DNA of 64,000 nucleotides from Halocatena pleomorpha (GCF_003862495.1 NZ_RRCH01000003.1:248001-312000), one strand, 5' to 3'. Shown: positions 1-9,530, counted from the stretch's first letter. Numbers and translations: made by a program. Notes: generated by a model not told the origin, from the sequence alone.

Positions 1-1213
1 AGGTGATAACCGTCGAGAGCGCAGCACCGACAACGCCGATGACAGGGATGAACAACACGTTCAAGACGACGTTGCCGACTGACGCCCCGGTTTTTGCAAT
101 CGCACGATCGCGGGCGCGACCAACGAAATCGAGTCCGTCGTTGGTGATCTTATCGATCGCTCGGAGAACGATGTACACGCCAAAGACCTGCACGACGGGA
201 ACGGCACCGAGATAATCGGTCCCGAACACGTACCGGATCGTCGGCTCAGAGACGAGTATGAGCCCCGCGCCGGCGGGAAGGTACAGCATGACTGTGTGAA
301 CGAACGCGTGTTCGTACAGTTCCCCAGCCCGACCGAGCGCGTCACTCGCTTTCTGTTCGCCGTAGGCCGGTGAGACAGCAAAGCCGAGCGATGTCGCTGG
401 CACTGTTACAAAATCGGCAATCTGTTTCCCGAGGACGTAGAACGCGACAGCAGCAGGATTCAAAAAGAACCCCACGAGGATGGTGTCAACGTTTTTGTCG
501 AGCGTGTGACCGCTGCGTGTGATTGTGAGCGGGATGCTGTACCGGAGAATCTTCTTCGGTAACCCCGACTCCACACCACCCTTCCCAGCGTATTTGGGAA
601 CGAATTGGACGAAAATGACGCCCAAACCCACAGCTGCGGCGAGTGCGTGCCCGAGTACGTAGCCCGCTAACGCACCGATGGCACCCAGTCCAGCGAGTAA
701 GAAAACGACAGTGAACACCAGTAGGCTGACGTTCGCCAGCGCCCCAATGCACGCGCTCCAGCGCACGCGATTGAACCCCTGAAACACGACTGTTGTGAAC
801 TTCGAGAGGGTCATCGTGACGATGTACAGCGATCCGATGACGAGAAACGGTTGAATACCTGGTTCGTTAGCTAACTCCGAAATAAACCCACTTCCCAACA
901 CGAACGTCACGCTAACGACGATGATCGACACGAGATTGTACTGGAGGGAGGTGGTGACGATATGAGGAATCTGGATCGGATCTTTGGTTTTGTACTCGGT
1001 GATGTAGCGAGCGGCTGATTTGGCGAAGCCGAGATAGCTGAACAACAGCCCGGTTCCGAGCACGGACAACGAGAGGAACAACAATCCGTACTCATCGGGA
1101 GAGAGAAAGTAGTTCGCAAGCACGATAACGATAAGACCCTTGGACACCATGCGTGCTCCTTCAGCGACGAGCATGGCTTGTAGACCGCGCATAACCTTGC
1201 GTGCAATTGTCAC
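1..1213 (-). CDS. Polysaccharide flippase, oligosaccharide flippase (Wzx/MATE-like) family, partial
   Basis: This integral membrane protein is predicted to flip lipid-linked glycans across the membrane. About 404 codons are readable in one frame running off the left edge, so the C-terminus is missing. Alternating hydrophobic segments fill the whole length, and the N-terminal pattern GLIVIVLANYF, then SPDEYGLLF, then FAKSAARYITEY is typical of the flippase family. The GTG at 1213 gives a start of the form MTIARKVMRGLQ; an ATG at 1192 is the alternative. It is divergent from a phosphatase/sulfatase-fold gene and opens the glycan island. Family assignment is by sequence pattern; the substrate is inferred only from the neighbours. 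Confidence 0.85.
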   Translation of the reverse strand, partial: MTIARKVMRGLQAMLVAEGARMVSKGLIVIVLANYFLSPDEYGLLFLSLSVLGTGLLFSYLGFAKSAARYITEYKTKDPIQIPHIVTTSLQYNLVSIIVVSVTFVLGSGFISELANEPGIQPFLVIGSLYIVTMTLSKFTTVVFQGFNRVRWSACIGALANVSLLVFTVVFLLAGLGAIGALAGYVLGHALAAAVGLGVIFVQFVPKYAGKGGVESGLPKKILRYSIPLTITRSGHTLDKNVDTILVGFFLNPAAVAFYVLGKQIADFVTVPATSLGFAVSPAYGEQKASDALGRAGELYEHAFVHTVMLYLPAGAGLILVSEPTIRYVFGTDYLGAVPVVQVFGVYIVLRAIDKITNDGLDFVGRARDRAIAKTGASVGNVVLNVLFIPVIGVVGAALSTVIT

Positions 1214-1360
1214 TGTCGATCTCGTCCGTGGAGACTGGCTGTGGAGGGATAGTAATGTGTGCATTATCCGGTCGATCGTCGTCCTCGGAAGCTGTCCGTG
1301 CCGGCGTCATCGGCCGTAGCAAGGGAATTACGATAGCGGAGCAGTCGGAACGAAGGGACG

Positions 1361-2323
1361 ATGTACACACCGTCCCAGCTGTGGCGGGGGGTTCGACGAG
1401 GGGTACAGCGACCGTCGTTTTTCGGGCAGGAGTTGAACCGACTGTACAACCGCCGGTTGTATCGGCGTGAGTACAACACCGACGGCATCGATGTGATGGC
1501 CGAGGACTGGGACAACTTGATTATCCTTGATGCGTGTCGGTACGATCTCTTTTCTGCACAGCAACAGGAGTGCTCTGGAACGCTCGAACGACGCGAATCA
1601 AGAGGGTCACACACCGTGGAGTTCCTGGTTGGAAACTTTGCCGGTCGTACACTGATGGACACCGTGTACGTAACCGCGAGTCCGCAACTGTACCGCTGGA
1701 ACGACCGGATTGATGCGACGTTTCATGAAGTCATCAATGTCTGGAAACACGGGTGGGACGACACCCACAAAACGGTTCTTCCGCGAACGATGACCGATTA
1801 TGGGCGTCGCGTAGCGGCGCAGTACCCGAACAAACGGCTCATCATGCATTTCATCCAACCGCACTACCCGTTCATCGAGAACCCCGAAATCAATGTCGGG
1901 AACCGTCTTGAAGGAAGCGACAAGACGGACATCTGGGGACGACTCCGAGACGGAGACGCGGACGTCTCAGCGTCTGAGATTTGGGACGCTTATCGGAACA
2001 ATCTCGATCGGGTGTTACCCGCTGTTCGAGAACTCGTTGGGACGCTGTCGGGCCGCTCGGTGGTAACGTCCGATCACGGTAACATGTTCGGTGAGCGATC
2101 TGGACCAATTCCGGTCGCTGAATGGGGGCATCCACCAGGGACGTACACCAAAGAACTCGTTACGGTTCCGTGGCAGGTCGTTTCGTCGTCTGAACGACGA
2201 GATATCCGACCGGAACAGCCCCACTCCAAATCGAATCAATTCCCACCGAGTACGGATCGACAGCACGACGACGACACCGATATAATGACAGCACAGTTAT
2301 ACCCACTCGGATATCTGGAATAG
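1361..2323 (+). CDS. Alkaline-phosphatase-superfamily (sulfatase-like) protein
   Basis: A 320-residue cytoplasmic protein with no signal peptide or membrane segment. Metal-site motifs of the alkaline phosphatase superfamily are visible: LIILDACRYD (Asp57), QPHYPF (166-171) and TSDHG (236-240) followed by a later His (WGHPPG, 255-260). No classical sulfatase C/S-x-P-S-R box is seen. The C-terminus LYPLGYLE resembles the tails of two other superfamily members in this island. An AAGGGA stretch just before the ATG supports the start. Haloarchaeal glycan clusters often carry such proteins, where sulfo-, phospho- or alkyl-phosphate group transfer or removal is suspected. The exact reaction is unknown. 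Confidence 0.8.
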   Translation: MYTPSQLWRGVRRGVQRPSFFGQELNRLYNRRLYRREYNTDGIDVMAEDWDNLIILDACRYDLFSAQQQECSGTLERRESRGSHTVEFLVGNFAGRTLMDTVYVTASPQLYRWNDRIDATFHEVINVWKHGWDDTHKTVLPRTMTDYGRRVAAQYPNKRLIMHFIQPHYPFIENPEINVGNRLEGSDKTDIWGRLRDGDADVSASEIWDAYRNNLDRVLPAVRELVGTLSGRSVVTSDHGNMFGERSGPIPVAEWGHPPGTYTKELVTVPWQVVSSSERRDIRPEQPHSKSNQFPPSTDRQHDDDTDIMTAQLYPLGYLE

Positions 2324-2577
2324 GTGGCGCATAACGATGTTCGTAATCAAGCAACCGGATTGACAGCCACGACCATGAGTGTCTCACCCACGTTCTCCGG
2401 GCGAGTCGTACGATGTGTCCCACCCCGACCAGAAGAGTCGAGACAACCTATTTCCACGACAGAACAGCTATTGGTCCAAGAAATAGCGGAATGTCCACAC
2501 GAACAGCACTCTCGTGAGATCACGGTCCTCCGTGATTTCCGTACAATCGTAGCGTCCTTAGCCTTCTATCAGTCGCT

Positions 2578-4491
2578 ATGACGGCGTCAACAGCACGGGG
2601 TGCTGGCACCCCAGAGCGCCAGACCGGCACGAATCCAGAGCGGTGGTGGACAAAGCCGTTAGTAACGATCGGATTTCTGTCGCTCACGGGGGCCATCCTT
2701 TCAGCGAAGTCCGTTCCTGCTGTCGGTTACGAACTGTCATTGTACGCCGCGACACCGGTACAGTTCTGGGTCGGCGTCGGCGTCGCGCTCGGGGGAGCAC
2801 TGCTTGTAGCGTTCGTGTCGCCGGTTCGGTGGGTGCGATCGCTTGCGTTGGTGCTCGCCGCGACCGCCGTGCTTTCAGTTTTGGGACTGCCGTTCATTCG
2901 GGGGTATTACTTCTATGGAACGGCCGATCCGATGACACATCTCGGGCTGGCGAAGGATCTCGACAGTGGACGAACGAGTCCGCTCGGGATCATATATCCC
3001 GGAATCCACATGGTCGCCGTGTTCATCAATCGGATCGTCGGTTACTCTCTCAGACGAGCAGTACTGCTCGTTACCCCCCTCTTTGTACTCGTGTACATCC
3101 TGTTCGTTCCCTTGTGTGTGCGACTCCTCGTCTCCGGTCCGCGCGCGACCACGATCGGTGTGTTTTCGGCGCTGCTGCTGTTGCCAATAAACCACATTAG
3201 CACGCACTTTCGTGTGCATCCATTCACGCTCACGACGTTGTACTCTGCGTTCATCGTTTTCCTGTTGTTGAAAGCGTTTCTCTCGGGCGGCCGGTACGAC
3301 CGGCGATCGAAGCAGTCTGAACCGGTAGACACCGTGGCAGGAACGTTCGTCGTCCTCGCCGTCGTGCTTGCAAGCGTCGTGTTGTACCATCCCCAGCAGG
3401 CGCTCAACGTTCTCCTCCTGTTCGTCACCATCTGTGGCGTACAGTTGCTGTATCGGTTGTTCCGCTCCGATCATCCGGTATCGAAACACCCACGGCTGTA
3501 CGCCCCGACGCTGTTTTTCTTCGGCGTGTACGCGCTGTGGACCACCAGAACGTCGTGGTTCTATCGTCTGGCTGATAAACACTTGGGAAAGATCGCCGGC
3601 TATATTCGGGGAGACACCATCGCCGGAAAGCAGATCCAAGCGCAAGGTGATTCGATAACGGCCATCGGAGCCAGCCTCCCGGAACTGTTCGTGAAGCTCT
3701 TTCTGCTCAGTGCAGTGTACACGGCTATCACAGCCGTCATCGCCCTGTTGTCGGTCTCTCACGCGTTCGACGACGACGCGACGGTCCCCGAGAGTACACG
3801 GCTGTATCTCTCGTTGAGCCTCCTTCCGTTGTTCGGGGTGTTTCTTGTGTACTTCGTCGGGAGTATTTCGAAGATGCAGTTCAGGCATCTGGGCTTTCTG
3901 ATGTTGCTTGCAACGCTGTTGGGTGCCGTCGGACTGTGTATCGGGTTGGACCGACTCAGCCGCTCCGTGTCACTGCCACGGGGTGGACTCCTGTTCGCGG
4001 CCGTGTTTGCACTCATGCTCGTGTTGGCGATCGCCCCCGCCTACCAATCTCCGTACATCTACAAGCAAAACGTGCAGGTGACAGAGATGCAGATGGAGGG
4101 ATACAATCAGACGTTCGAACACCGGGCGGACGGCGTTCCGGTGCTCGGTATTCGGATGGAGCCGACGCGATACGCCGACGCCACCCGTGGCGTGCAGTGG
4201 CGGCTTGAGCGGGAAAAGCTGTACAGAAAGACCGTCCCATTTAACACTATTTCCCGGCTTCAGGCGACGTTTGAGTCGCCTCGATACGTCATCGTCACTC
4301 GATTAGACCGGGAGCGAGAGATAAACGCGTATCAGCAGCTCAGATTCTCCAAGGAGGGATTCCGATCGATCGAGCATCAGCCGGGCGTCGACCGCGTCAT
4401 GTCGAACGGCGAAGTACAGCTGTACTACGTTGCAAACAGGTCTGAATCGACTTCGGGTGGCCCGGCGGCTACAGTTGGTGTGAACCGATGA
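2578..4491 (+). CDS. Multi-pass membrane protein, GT-C-like (candidate membrane glycosyltransferase or polymerase)
   Basis: The protein has 637 residues: many hydrophobic segments from about residue 25 to 490, then a soluble C-terminal part of roughly 140 residues. An early loop reads GTADPMTHLG (114-123) followed by YPGIHMV (140-146). An acidic/His loop followed by YPxGxH is reminiscent of the first external loop of GT-C glycosyltransferases that use lipid-linked sugars. A second feature is LYHPQQALN further on. Its last bases overlap the next gene (ATGA), so the two are probably translated together. I recognise no named family with certainty. A Wzy-like polymerase or a sugar transferase acting outside the membrane are the two likely roles. 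Confidence 0.7.
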   Translation: MTASTARGAGTPERQTGTNPERWWTKPLVTIGFLSLTGAILSAKSVPAVGYELSLYAATPVQFWVGVGVALGGALLVAFVSPVRWVRSLALVLAATAVLSVLGLPFIRGYYFYGTADPMTHLGLAKDLDSGRTSPLGIIYPGIHMVAVFINRIVGYSLRRAVLLVTPLFVLVYILFVPLCVRLLVSGPRATTIGVFSALLLLPINHISTHFRVHPFTLTTLYSAFIVFLLLKAFLSGGRYDRRSKQSEPVDTVAGTFVVLAVVLASVVLYHPQQALNVLLLFVTICGVQLLYRLFRSDHPVSKHPRLYAPTLFFFGVYALWTTRTSWFYRLADKHLGKIAGYIRGDTIAGKQIQAQGDSITAIGASLPELFVKLFLLSAVYTAITAVIALLSVSHAFDDDATVPESTRLYLSLSLLPLFGVFLVYFVGSISKMQFRHLGFLMLLATLLGAVGLCIGLDRLSRSVSLPRGGLLFAAVFALMLVLAIAPAYQSPYIYKQNVQVTEMQMEGYNQTFEHRADGVPVLGIRMEPTRYADATRGVQWRLEREKLYRKTVPFNTISRLQATFESPRYVIVTRLDREREINAYQQLRFSKEGFRSIEHQPGVDRVMSNGEVQLYYVANRSESTSGGPAATVGVNR

Positions 4492-5729
4492 AACTGCAGT
4501 CCATCTCTAATGGGCGGGTGTACGCGTCCCGTGGGCGCACCGTCTTCAGTGGGCCGCCCGGCCGACTCGAACCGCTCAGCCGTCTTCCGAACCCGCTTGC
4601 CGGTGTTTCTGGGCTTCGGTACGCAGTGACGACGACACCACCGTGGCGATCAGTGGTCGAGTGGGCTGTCGGTGCCTACCAGACGACGAACGTCTGGCCT
4701 ATCACCGAGTCGGTGCTGGTGGCGACCGTTCGGAGACAGCTGTTCGCCTCTCACGACGGCGGTCGAACGTGGCTCCACACGCATCGACTGCCACCGTCCT
4801 CGGGTGTAGCTGGCGTCCTGCCGACAGCAGTGTGCGCCCACCGTGGGGCGATCTACCTCGGAGAATATCCGCTCGACGACGACGCCACGCCGCGGATCCT
4901 GCGCTCGGTTGATGCGGGACGAACGTGGTCACCGGTGCTCGAACTGCCCGACGTACGCCACATTCATACGATCTGCTCCGATCCGTACACAGGTGAGCTG
5001 TGGGTGACGACCGGCGACAGGGATCCTGAGTGTTACATCGGGCGGCTCCGGGAGGGACAACTCGAACCCGTCGGCGGTGGAAGCCAGCGGTGGCGTGCCG
5101 TCGCGCTCGTGTTCACTCCCTCAGCGGTCCTCTGGGGGATGGACTGTGTGTACTCCGATCGAAACCCCATCTTCCGGCTCGACAGGGCAGACATCAACGA
5201 AGAATCAACGCGGCCGACACCGGGCGTGGATTCTCGATCACCGACCGCGGAACGGTCACCGAGCAACTGCGGCGGACACCCGGCGCTTGACACCAGCCCG
5301 TCTCTGACATCGGTCGGCGTCGTTCCGAATTCGGTGTACTTCGGGACAACGCTGACAGTCGATGACACGCCGTGGGTTGTCTTCTCGACGGCTGCCGAAA
5401 CCGGGGGCGACAGCACTGCCCCCAACCGTGATCACACCGACGAGGCGCGAACGAAGTCCGAACACAAGACGGCGACAGTCATCGCCGCCTCAGCAAGAAC
5501 GGAGTACACAGATTGGTACGAACTAGCGCGATTCAGAACGCCGACACGACTGATCAAACGCGTCGATCCGGGTGGATGGGTCCCGACTGCGAACACGTAC
5601 GTCTTTCTCGGGGCGGACGCCGATCATGGACTGATCATCAATCCGTTCAACACCGCAACCGATCACGGTCGACTCATCACTGTCTCCCCGGAAACGATCG
5701 CGCGGGTGGCTGAGAGTCAATCCAGATAA
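4488..5729 (+). CDS. BNR/Asp-box beta-propeller protein (sialidase-like fold)
   Basis: A 413-residue protein with two clear Asp-box repeats, SHDGGRTW (88-95) and SVDAGRTW (140-147), and several degenerate blade-like repeats after them. This matches a BNR propeller of the kind found in sialidases and photosystem assembly factors. There is no signal peptide, so it is predicted cytoplasmic, which argues against a secreted glycosidase. Translation starts inside the stop of the upstream membrane protein (ATGA), indicating tight coupling, and the gene ends 13 bases inside the convergent sulfatase-fold gene. A scaffold or carbohydrate-binding role for the partner membrane protein is my inference; catalysis is not supported. 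Confidence 0.7.
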   Translation: MKLQSISNGRVYASRGRTVFSGPPGRLEPLSRLPNPLAGVSGLRYAVTTTPPWRSVVEWAVGAYQTTNVWPITESVLVATVRRQLFASHDGGRTWLHTHRLPPSSGVAGVLPTAVCAHRGAIYLGEYPLDDDATPRILRSVDAGRTWSPVLELPDVRHIHTICSDPYTGELWVTTGDRDPECYIGRLREGQLEPVGGGSQRWRAVALVFTPSAVLWGMDCVYSDRNPIFRLDRADINEESTRPTPGVDSRSPTAERSPSNCGGHPALDTSPSLTSVGVVPNSVYFGTTLTVDDTPWVVFSTAAETGGDSTAPNRDHTDEARTKSEHKTATVIAASARTEYTDWYELARFRTPTRLIKRVDPGGWVPTANTYVFLGADADHGLIINPFNTATDHGRLITVSPETIARVAESQSR

Positions 5730-7192
5730 CCGAGATCTTCTAGCTGTGCTTCGATGCTCCCACTCAGTTGTCCCGTGTTCGCCCCAGAATCAGCAGCCAC
5801 CGTCATGTCGAACTGCTCCGTTCGTTCTGTAAGCAGCGATCGGAACCGATCGAGAACCGATGACTCCGGTTCGACAATGGCTTCCTCGATTCCCGTGCCT
5901 CGGAGGAGATACTCCTGTCTCCGTTCGCGGGGTTCGACTCGATCCGCATCGATCTCCGAGTCGTGGTGTGGCTGGTGTCCGTTCCTGTCGTGTGCAGACT
6001 GCGATCTGGCGGTGGGATCTTGCGTCGGTACAGAGGTTACGTACTTGTGGGTGCCATCGGACAGCATGCGCCAGTGGGTTATCTCTTCGGGGTCGATGTC
6101 TCGGCCGGTGTGGGGCACCACGTCCTCGATCAGAGCCGTTGAGGGCGTGGCTGGCAACGATCGGTCGAGCGTCCCGTCGAGAACGGTCTCGAAGAGTCGA
6201 TGGAGTTCAAACGGTCGCTCGACGCTCTCAGGTGCGGTTTGTCCCGGCTCCTTGATGAACAACGGCACCATCGTGTTCACGTCTCGGACGTAGTGGGGCG
6301 GCGTCGCGTCCCGGTCGTACTCTCCGAGCGTCTTGCCGTGATCGGCACAGACGACAAGCAACGCGTCGTCGTACCCTCCGTGCTGTTCGAGGGTAGCGAG
6401 CAGCCGATCGACCATCCGATCGAGATAGCGCAGGCTGGCGTCGTAATATTCGAGGAGTCGTTCACGCGTCTCCCAGTCGATACTGGCGCGGCCCATGATG
6501 TTTGTGAGCAGTTTGACGTTGAGCCGACGGGCTTCGATCGCTGACGGGCGGTCGAGACCGAGCGCGTCGAACGCGTCTCGTGGCGGGTAATACGGGCTGT
6601 GAGCTTCCATCAGGTTGAGGAAGGTGAACGTGGGGGCCTCGCTGTCAGCGGTATGTGAGAGCCACTCGGTGGCACGAGAGACGAGCCGCTCGGTGAAAAA
6701 CCGCCGCTTGAGCAGGACCAGCGGCTGTCGGCTCGCGTGACCGAGTGCGGTGTGGAGCTTGGAATAGAGCCGTCCTCGTCGGCTATGGATCGGAGTAGCC
6801 GAGCGGCTGATCTCAAGATCCCACTCGACGAATTCCTCGAATCCACGATCCAACCCCGAAAGCTGCCCAACCCACGGATTGTTGGAGAATCCAGCGGTGT
6901 GATAGCCCCGCTCTGTGAGTCGCTCAGCGAGCGTTGGAACGCTTGAGGGGATCCCGAACCCCTGACGGGTGAATCCACTCGTAACACCGTGTTCGGACGG
7001 ATGCAGCCCCGTGAACATCGAACAGTGTGAGGGGAGCGTCCACGGTGCTGGAACGTACGCGTGCTCGAACACAGTCGCTTCGTCGGCCAGCGTATCGAGT
7101 GTCGGCGTCGTCGGCCGGTCGTGGCCGTAGGCCGAGACACGGTCTCGCCGCGCCGAGTCGAGCACGAGGAACAGAACGTCAGGATCGGGCAT
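5717..7192 (-). CDS. Sulfatase-fold hydrolase/transferase with a Thr nucleophile position
   Basis: A 491-residue protein. Metal ligands of the alkaline phosphatase superfamily are seen at the N-terminus (FLVLDSARRD, Asp12) and at CADHGK (DHG 284-286). The nucleophile box reads TLPSH (52-56), where true sulfatases have C/S-x-P-S-R, so Thr52 takes the place of the formylglycine precursor. Thr is the usual nucleophile in phosphoglycerol and phosphoethanolamine transferases and in nucleotide pyrophosphatases of the same fold. A transferase or phosphodiesterase activity is therefore as likely as sulfate-ester cleavage. The C-terminus LEDLGYLD matches the tails of its island relatives. It is soluble and predicted cytoplasmic. 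Confidence 0.88.
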   Translation of the reverse strand: MPDPDVLFLVLDSARRDRVSAYGHDRPTTPTLDTLADEATVFEHAYVPAPWTLPSHCSMFTGLHPSEHGVTSGFTRQGFGIPSSVPTLAERLTERGYHTAGFSNNPWVGQLSGLDRGFEEFVEWDLEISRSATPIHSRRGRLYSKLHTALGHASRQPLVLLKRRFFTERLVSRATEWLSHTADSEAPTFTFLNLMEAHSPYYPPRDAFDALGLDRPSAIEARRLNVKLLTNIMGRASIDWETRERLLEYYDASLRYLDRMVDRLLATLEQHGGYDDALLVVCADHGKTLGEYDRDATPPHYVRDVNTMVPLFIKEPGQTAPESVERPFELHRLFETVLDGTLDRSLPATPSTALIEDVVPHTGRDIDPEEITHWRMLSDGTHKYVTSVPTQDPTARSQSAHDRNGHQPHHDSEIDADRVEPRERRQEYLLRGTGIEEAIVEPESSVLDRFRSLLTERTEQFDMTVAADSGANTGQLSGSIEAQLEDLGYLD

Positions 7193-7264
7193 ACCCCAGA
7201 GCGTGCACTGTTCGTAGCTTTGTTATACAGCCTCTGTCCGGCGTAAGCCCTTGGTACTCGGCGC

Positions 7265-8332
7265 TCACGCCGGTAGTTCGGCGTAGATCTCTCGGAGCGT
7301 CTGCTGTGTCGTGTCCCACGAATACGTCTCGGTGACGAGCTGGCGGTTCGTCCGTCCCATCGCCTCGGTTCGCTCCGGGTCTGCCACGAGCGTGGCGAGC
7401 GCGTCCGACAACTGGGTCGTGTTTTTCGGTTCGATCAACAGTCCGTTTTCCTCATCGATGACTTCTGGAATGCTCCCGACGGTGGTCGAAATGACGGCGT
7501 TACCGCCGGCCATCCCCTCTAGCAGCGCGATCGGCAACCCCTCGGCGTACGCCGGGAGCACGAATATCGTGCCCGAATCGAGAAGCGTCCGTTTTTTGCG
7601 CTCGGAAACGTAGCCGAGATACTCGACGGCGTCGTGCTGGTCGGCAAGCGATTCGACGCGGTCTTTGAGCGGCCCGCTCCCTGCGATGCTGAACCGAATG
7701 TCAGTCCCGTTTTGCTTCGTGTCCCGTTCGAGGAAGTCCTCGATGGCTCCGGTCAACTCGTACACCCCTTTCCGCTCAACCAGATTCGAGACGAACACCA
7801 CGTGTTGGGTGTCAGTCTCGAAGTCGGGCGAATACTCCGATGGAGCGATCGCGTTCGGGAGCACACGGATCTTTTCCGCAGGAACACGCGTAGATAACAC
7901 TTCCTCCCAGTATGGAGACAGCACGATGATGCGATCACACTTCCCGAACACGAGCGTTTGTATTCGATTAACGAGCCACGAGTCCGTCGTTACGAACGAA
8001 TCGAAGGAGGAACCGTGGACGTGTAATACGACCGGTCGGTCCCAAACGATCGACGCGTACAGAACGTAAAACGCCGATCGGTAGAACGAAAACCGGTGTG
8101 AGGTGTGGACGTGAACCGCGTCCGGCGGTGTCCGAAACGGGAACCGAACTGCGGCCCACACTGACGCTACTACCGAGGTGAATAGCCACCATTTCCCCTC
8201 TCCTTTCGGATCCGACACCATGTCGTACACTGACGCCTCGACGGAGTCGAGATGGCGATACTGTTGCTCGATGTACTGGTGGATACCACCACCACCGAGT
8301 GTCCCGATGATGAGTAATCGATCCGGGGTCAT
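7265..8332 (-). CDS. Glycosyltransferase family 4
   Basis: A 355-residue GT-B fold retaining glycosyltransferase. The N-terminal glycine loop GTLGGGGIHQYI and the C-terminal nucleotide-sugar domain are both present, with VFVSNLVERKGVYEL and the E-x7-E motif AEGLPIALLEG followed by STTVGSIPEVI. I chose the ATG at 8332 (MTPDRLLIIG). Sixteen extra upstream codons are open but do not resemble the family. It lies 72 bases downstream of the start of the sulfatase-fold gene on the same strand and could be its co-transcribed partner upstream. Predicted to add a sugar to a lipid carrier or growing glycan on the cytoplasmic face; donor unknown. Confidence 0.9.
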   Translation of the reverse strand: MTPDRLLIIGTLGGGGIHQYIEQQYRHLDSVEASVYDMVSDPKGEGKWWLFTSVVASVWAAVRFPFRTPPDAVHVHTSHRFSFYRSAFYVLYASIVWDRPVVLHVHGSSFDSFVTTDSWLVNRIQTLVFGKCDRIIVLSPYWEEVLSTRVPAEKIRVLPNAIAPSEYSPDFETDTQHVVFVSNLVERKGVYELTGAIEDFLERDTKQNGTDIRFSIAGSGPLKDRVESLADQHDAVEYLGYVSERKKRTLLDSGTIFVLPAYAEGLPIALLEGMAGGNAVISTTVGSIPEVIDEENGLLIEPKNTTQLSDALATLVADPERTEAMGRTNRQLVTETYSWDTTQQTLREIYAELPA

Positions 8333-8582
8333 CACTGCGGATCGTAAGCGGACACCCCCTTTGTTATTCTGTTTCAACAACGCGAGCGATCACAGCAGAA
8401 CCCGCATAGCCATGTGCGATGATCAAATGGTATGTATCGGAACTAATGTGTCTGAACAACGTGAAACGAGAGGAGAGTTCCAAACCGTTTATGTGTGTGG
8501 TAGCAGTTACTACTCACTGTTGTCTCTCTTGGGAACGATCCCAGAAACGATTATGAGAGCAGAAACCAACACGGAGGCGACA

Positions 8583-8885
8583 ATGGGGGATATGGATAAA
8601 GAGATGGGCCGAACATCCAGCGAGCCGGTACGAACCGGTACGACGGAGTTTCTGTACGACTCCTCTCGGCACTCCCTTGGAGTACGCGTTGTCGAGGCGG
8701 TTGGCAACGTGGCGGGAGTCGATGAGACGGAGATCACGGCGTCCCTGAACGCCGTAGTCGATCCGGAAGCGTTGAACGCCCTGTTCGAAGACGGTGCTGG
8801 GGGGGAAGTACGGTTCACGTTCGACGGATATCGTATCACGGTAACGGTTTCGGAGGATGGCACCGGCCACATCTACGTCGAGTAG
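8583..8885 (+). CDS. HalOD1 output domain protein
   Basis: A 100-residue protein made almost entirely of one HalOD1 (halobacterial output) domain. Signature segments are EFLYDSSRHSLGVRVVEAVG near the N-terminus and the terminal beta-hairpin with GGEVRFTFDGYRITV followed by HIYVE. A GGAGG-like stretch (ACGGAGGCGACA) sits just before the ATG at 8583, which decides the start over the in-frame ATG at 8553. HalOD1 proteins are thought to be signalling outputs in haloarchaea, but their partners are mostly unknown. No adjacent sensor kinase is present, so this is a stand-alone output domain. Confidence 0.85.
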   Translation: MGDMDKEMGRTSSEPVRTGTTEFLYDSSRHSLGVRVVEAVGNVAGVDETEITASLNAVVDPEALNALFEDGAGGEVRFTFDGYRITVTVSEDGTGHIYVE

Positions 8886-8975
8886 CTGATCGAATCGGCT
8901 ACAGCATTTCAGAACGATCAGCGCGTTGTGTAGCGACAGAATCGTAGCTAGTTGCTTGTTACACAGAACGCTGTG

Positions 8976-9530
8976 CTATGCGTCTGCTGGGGTATCGAAA
9001 TCATGAAAGTGGTCACCTTTTTCTTTCGTGAGTATGTTCAGCGCAGCTGCTGCGCCGTCACCGGCTGAGATGACGGCCTGCCACTCCTCGGCGCGCACCA
9101 TTGCTCCCGTCGCGTACGCGTTCTCGACGCTTGTTTCCATCGAAATGGAAACATCGACAGTGCCATCGTCTCCGAACGCACACCCTAACGTTTCCGCGAG
9201 GTCACGATCCGCGCCGGTGGCGAGCACGACGTACTCGCTCTCGTATTCGTCTTCCTCGGTGACGACGGTAAAGTCCGCCTCGGAGCGGTTGACTTCTGTG
9301 ACGCTCTCTTCTTGGTGACGATCGACACCGAATTCATCGATCTGGTCTCTGGCGTCGTCCATGAACGCACTGCCGTCGACGCTGTCGATCCCGAGGTAGT
9401 TGAACAGGTGCGCTTTGTGCATCCACGTCGCATCGGTGTCGAACACCGCCGTCGACAGCCCGTTTTTCGCCGTGAACAACGCTGCGCTCAAGCCCGCGGG
9501 ACCACCGCCGATCACTGTGACACGCGTCAT
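8976..9530 (-). CDS. Short FAD-dependent, thioredoxin-reductase-like protein
   Basis: A 184-residue flavoprotein. The N-terminal FAD-binding Rossmann motif is VIGGGPAGLSAALF, and the C-terminal FAD segment is ENAYATGAMVRAEEWQAVISAGDGAAAALNI-like, where the Asp of the GD motif contacts FAD. It is only about 60 percent of a normal thioredoxin reductase: the NADPH domain and the redox CxxC are absent. ATGADRD stands in the position of the ATGA motif. Such short FAD-domain-only relatives appear to be a haloarchaeal family. The electron donor and acceptor are unknown, and its position inside the glycan island may be chance. Confidence 0.8.
   Translation of the reverse strand: MTRVTVIGGGPAGLSAALFTAKNGLSTAVFDTDATWMHKAHLFNYLGIDSVDGSAFMDDARDQIDEFGVDRHQEESVTEVNRSEADFTVVTEEDEYESEYVVLATGADRDLAETLGCAFGDDGTVDVSISMETSVENAYATGAMVRAEEWQAVISAGDGAAAALNILTKEKGDHFHDFDTPADA

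Noticed and set aside
2875-3888. Long minus-strand frame opposite the GT-C-like gene
   Set aside because: Composition (Arg, Gln, Glu, His repeats) is typical of the antisense of a hydrophobic GC-rich gene; no domain is seen, and the plus strand has a clear membrane protein.
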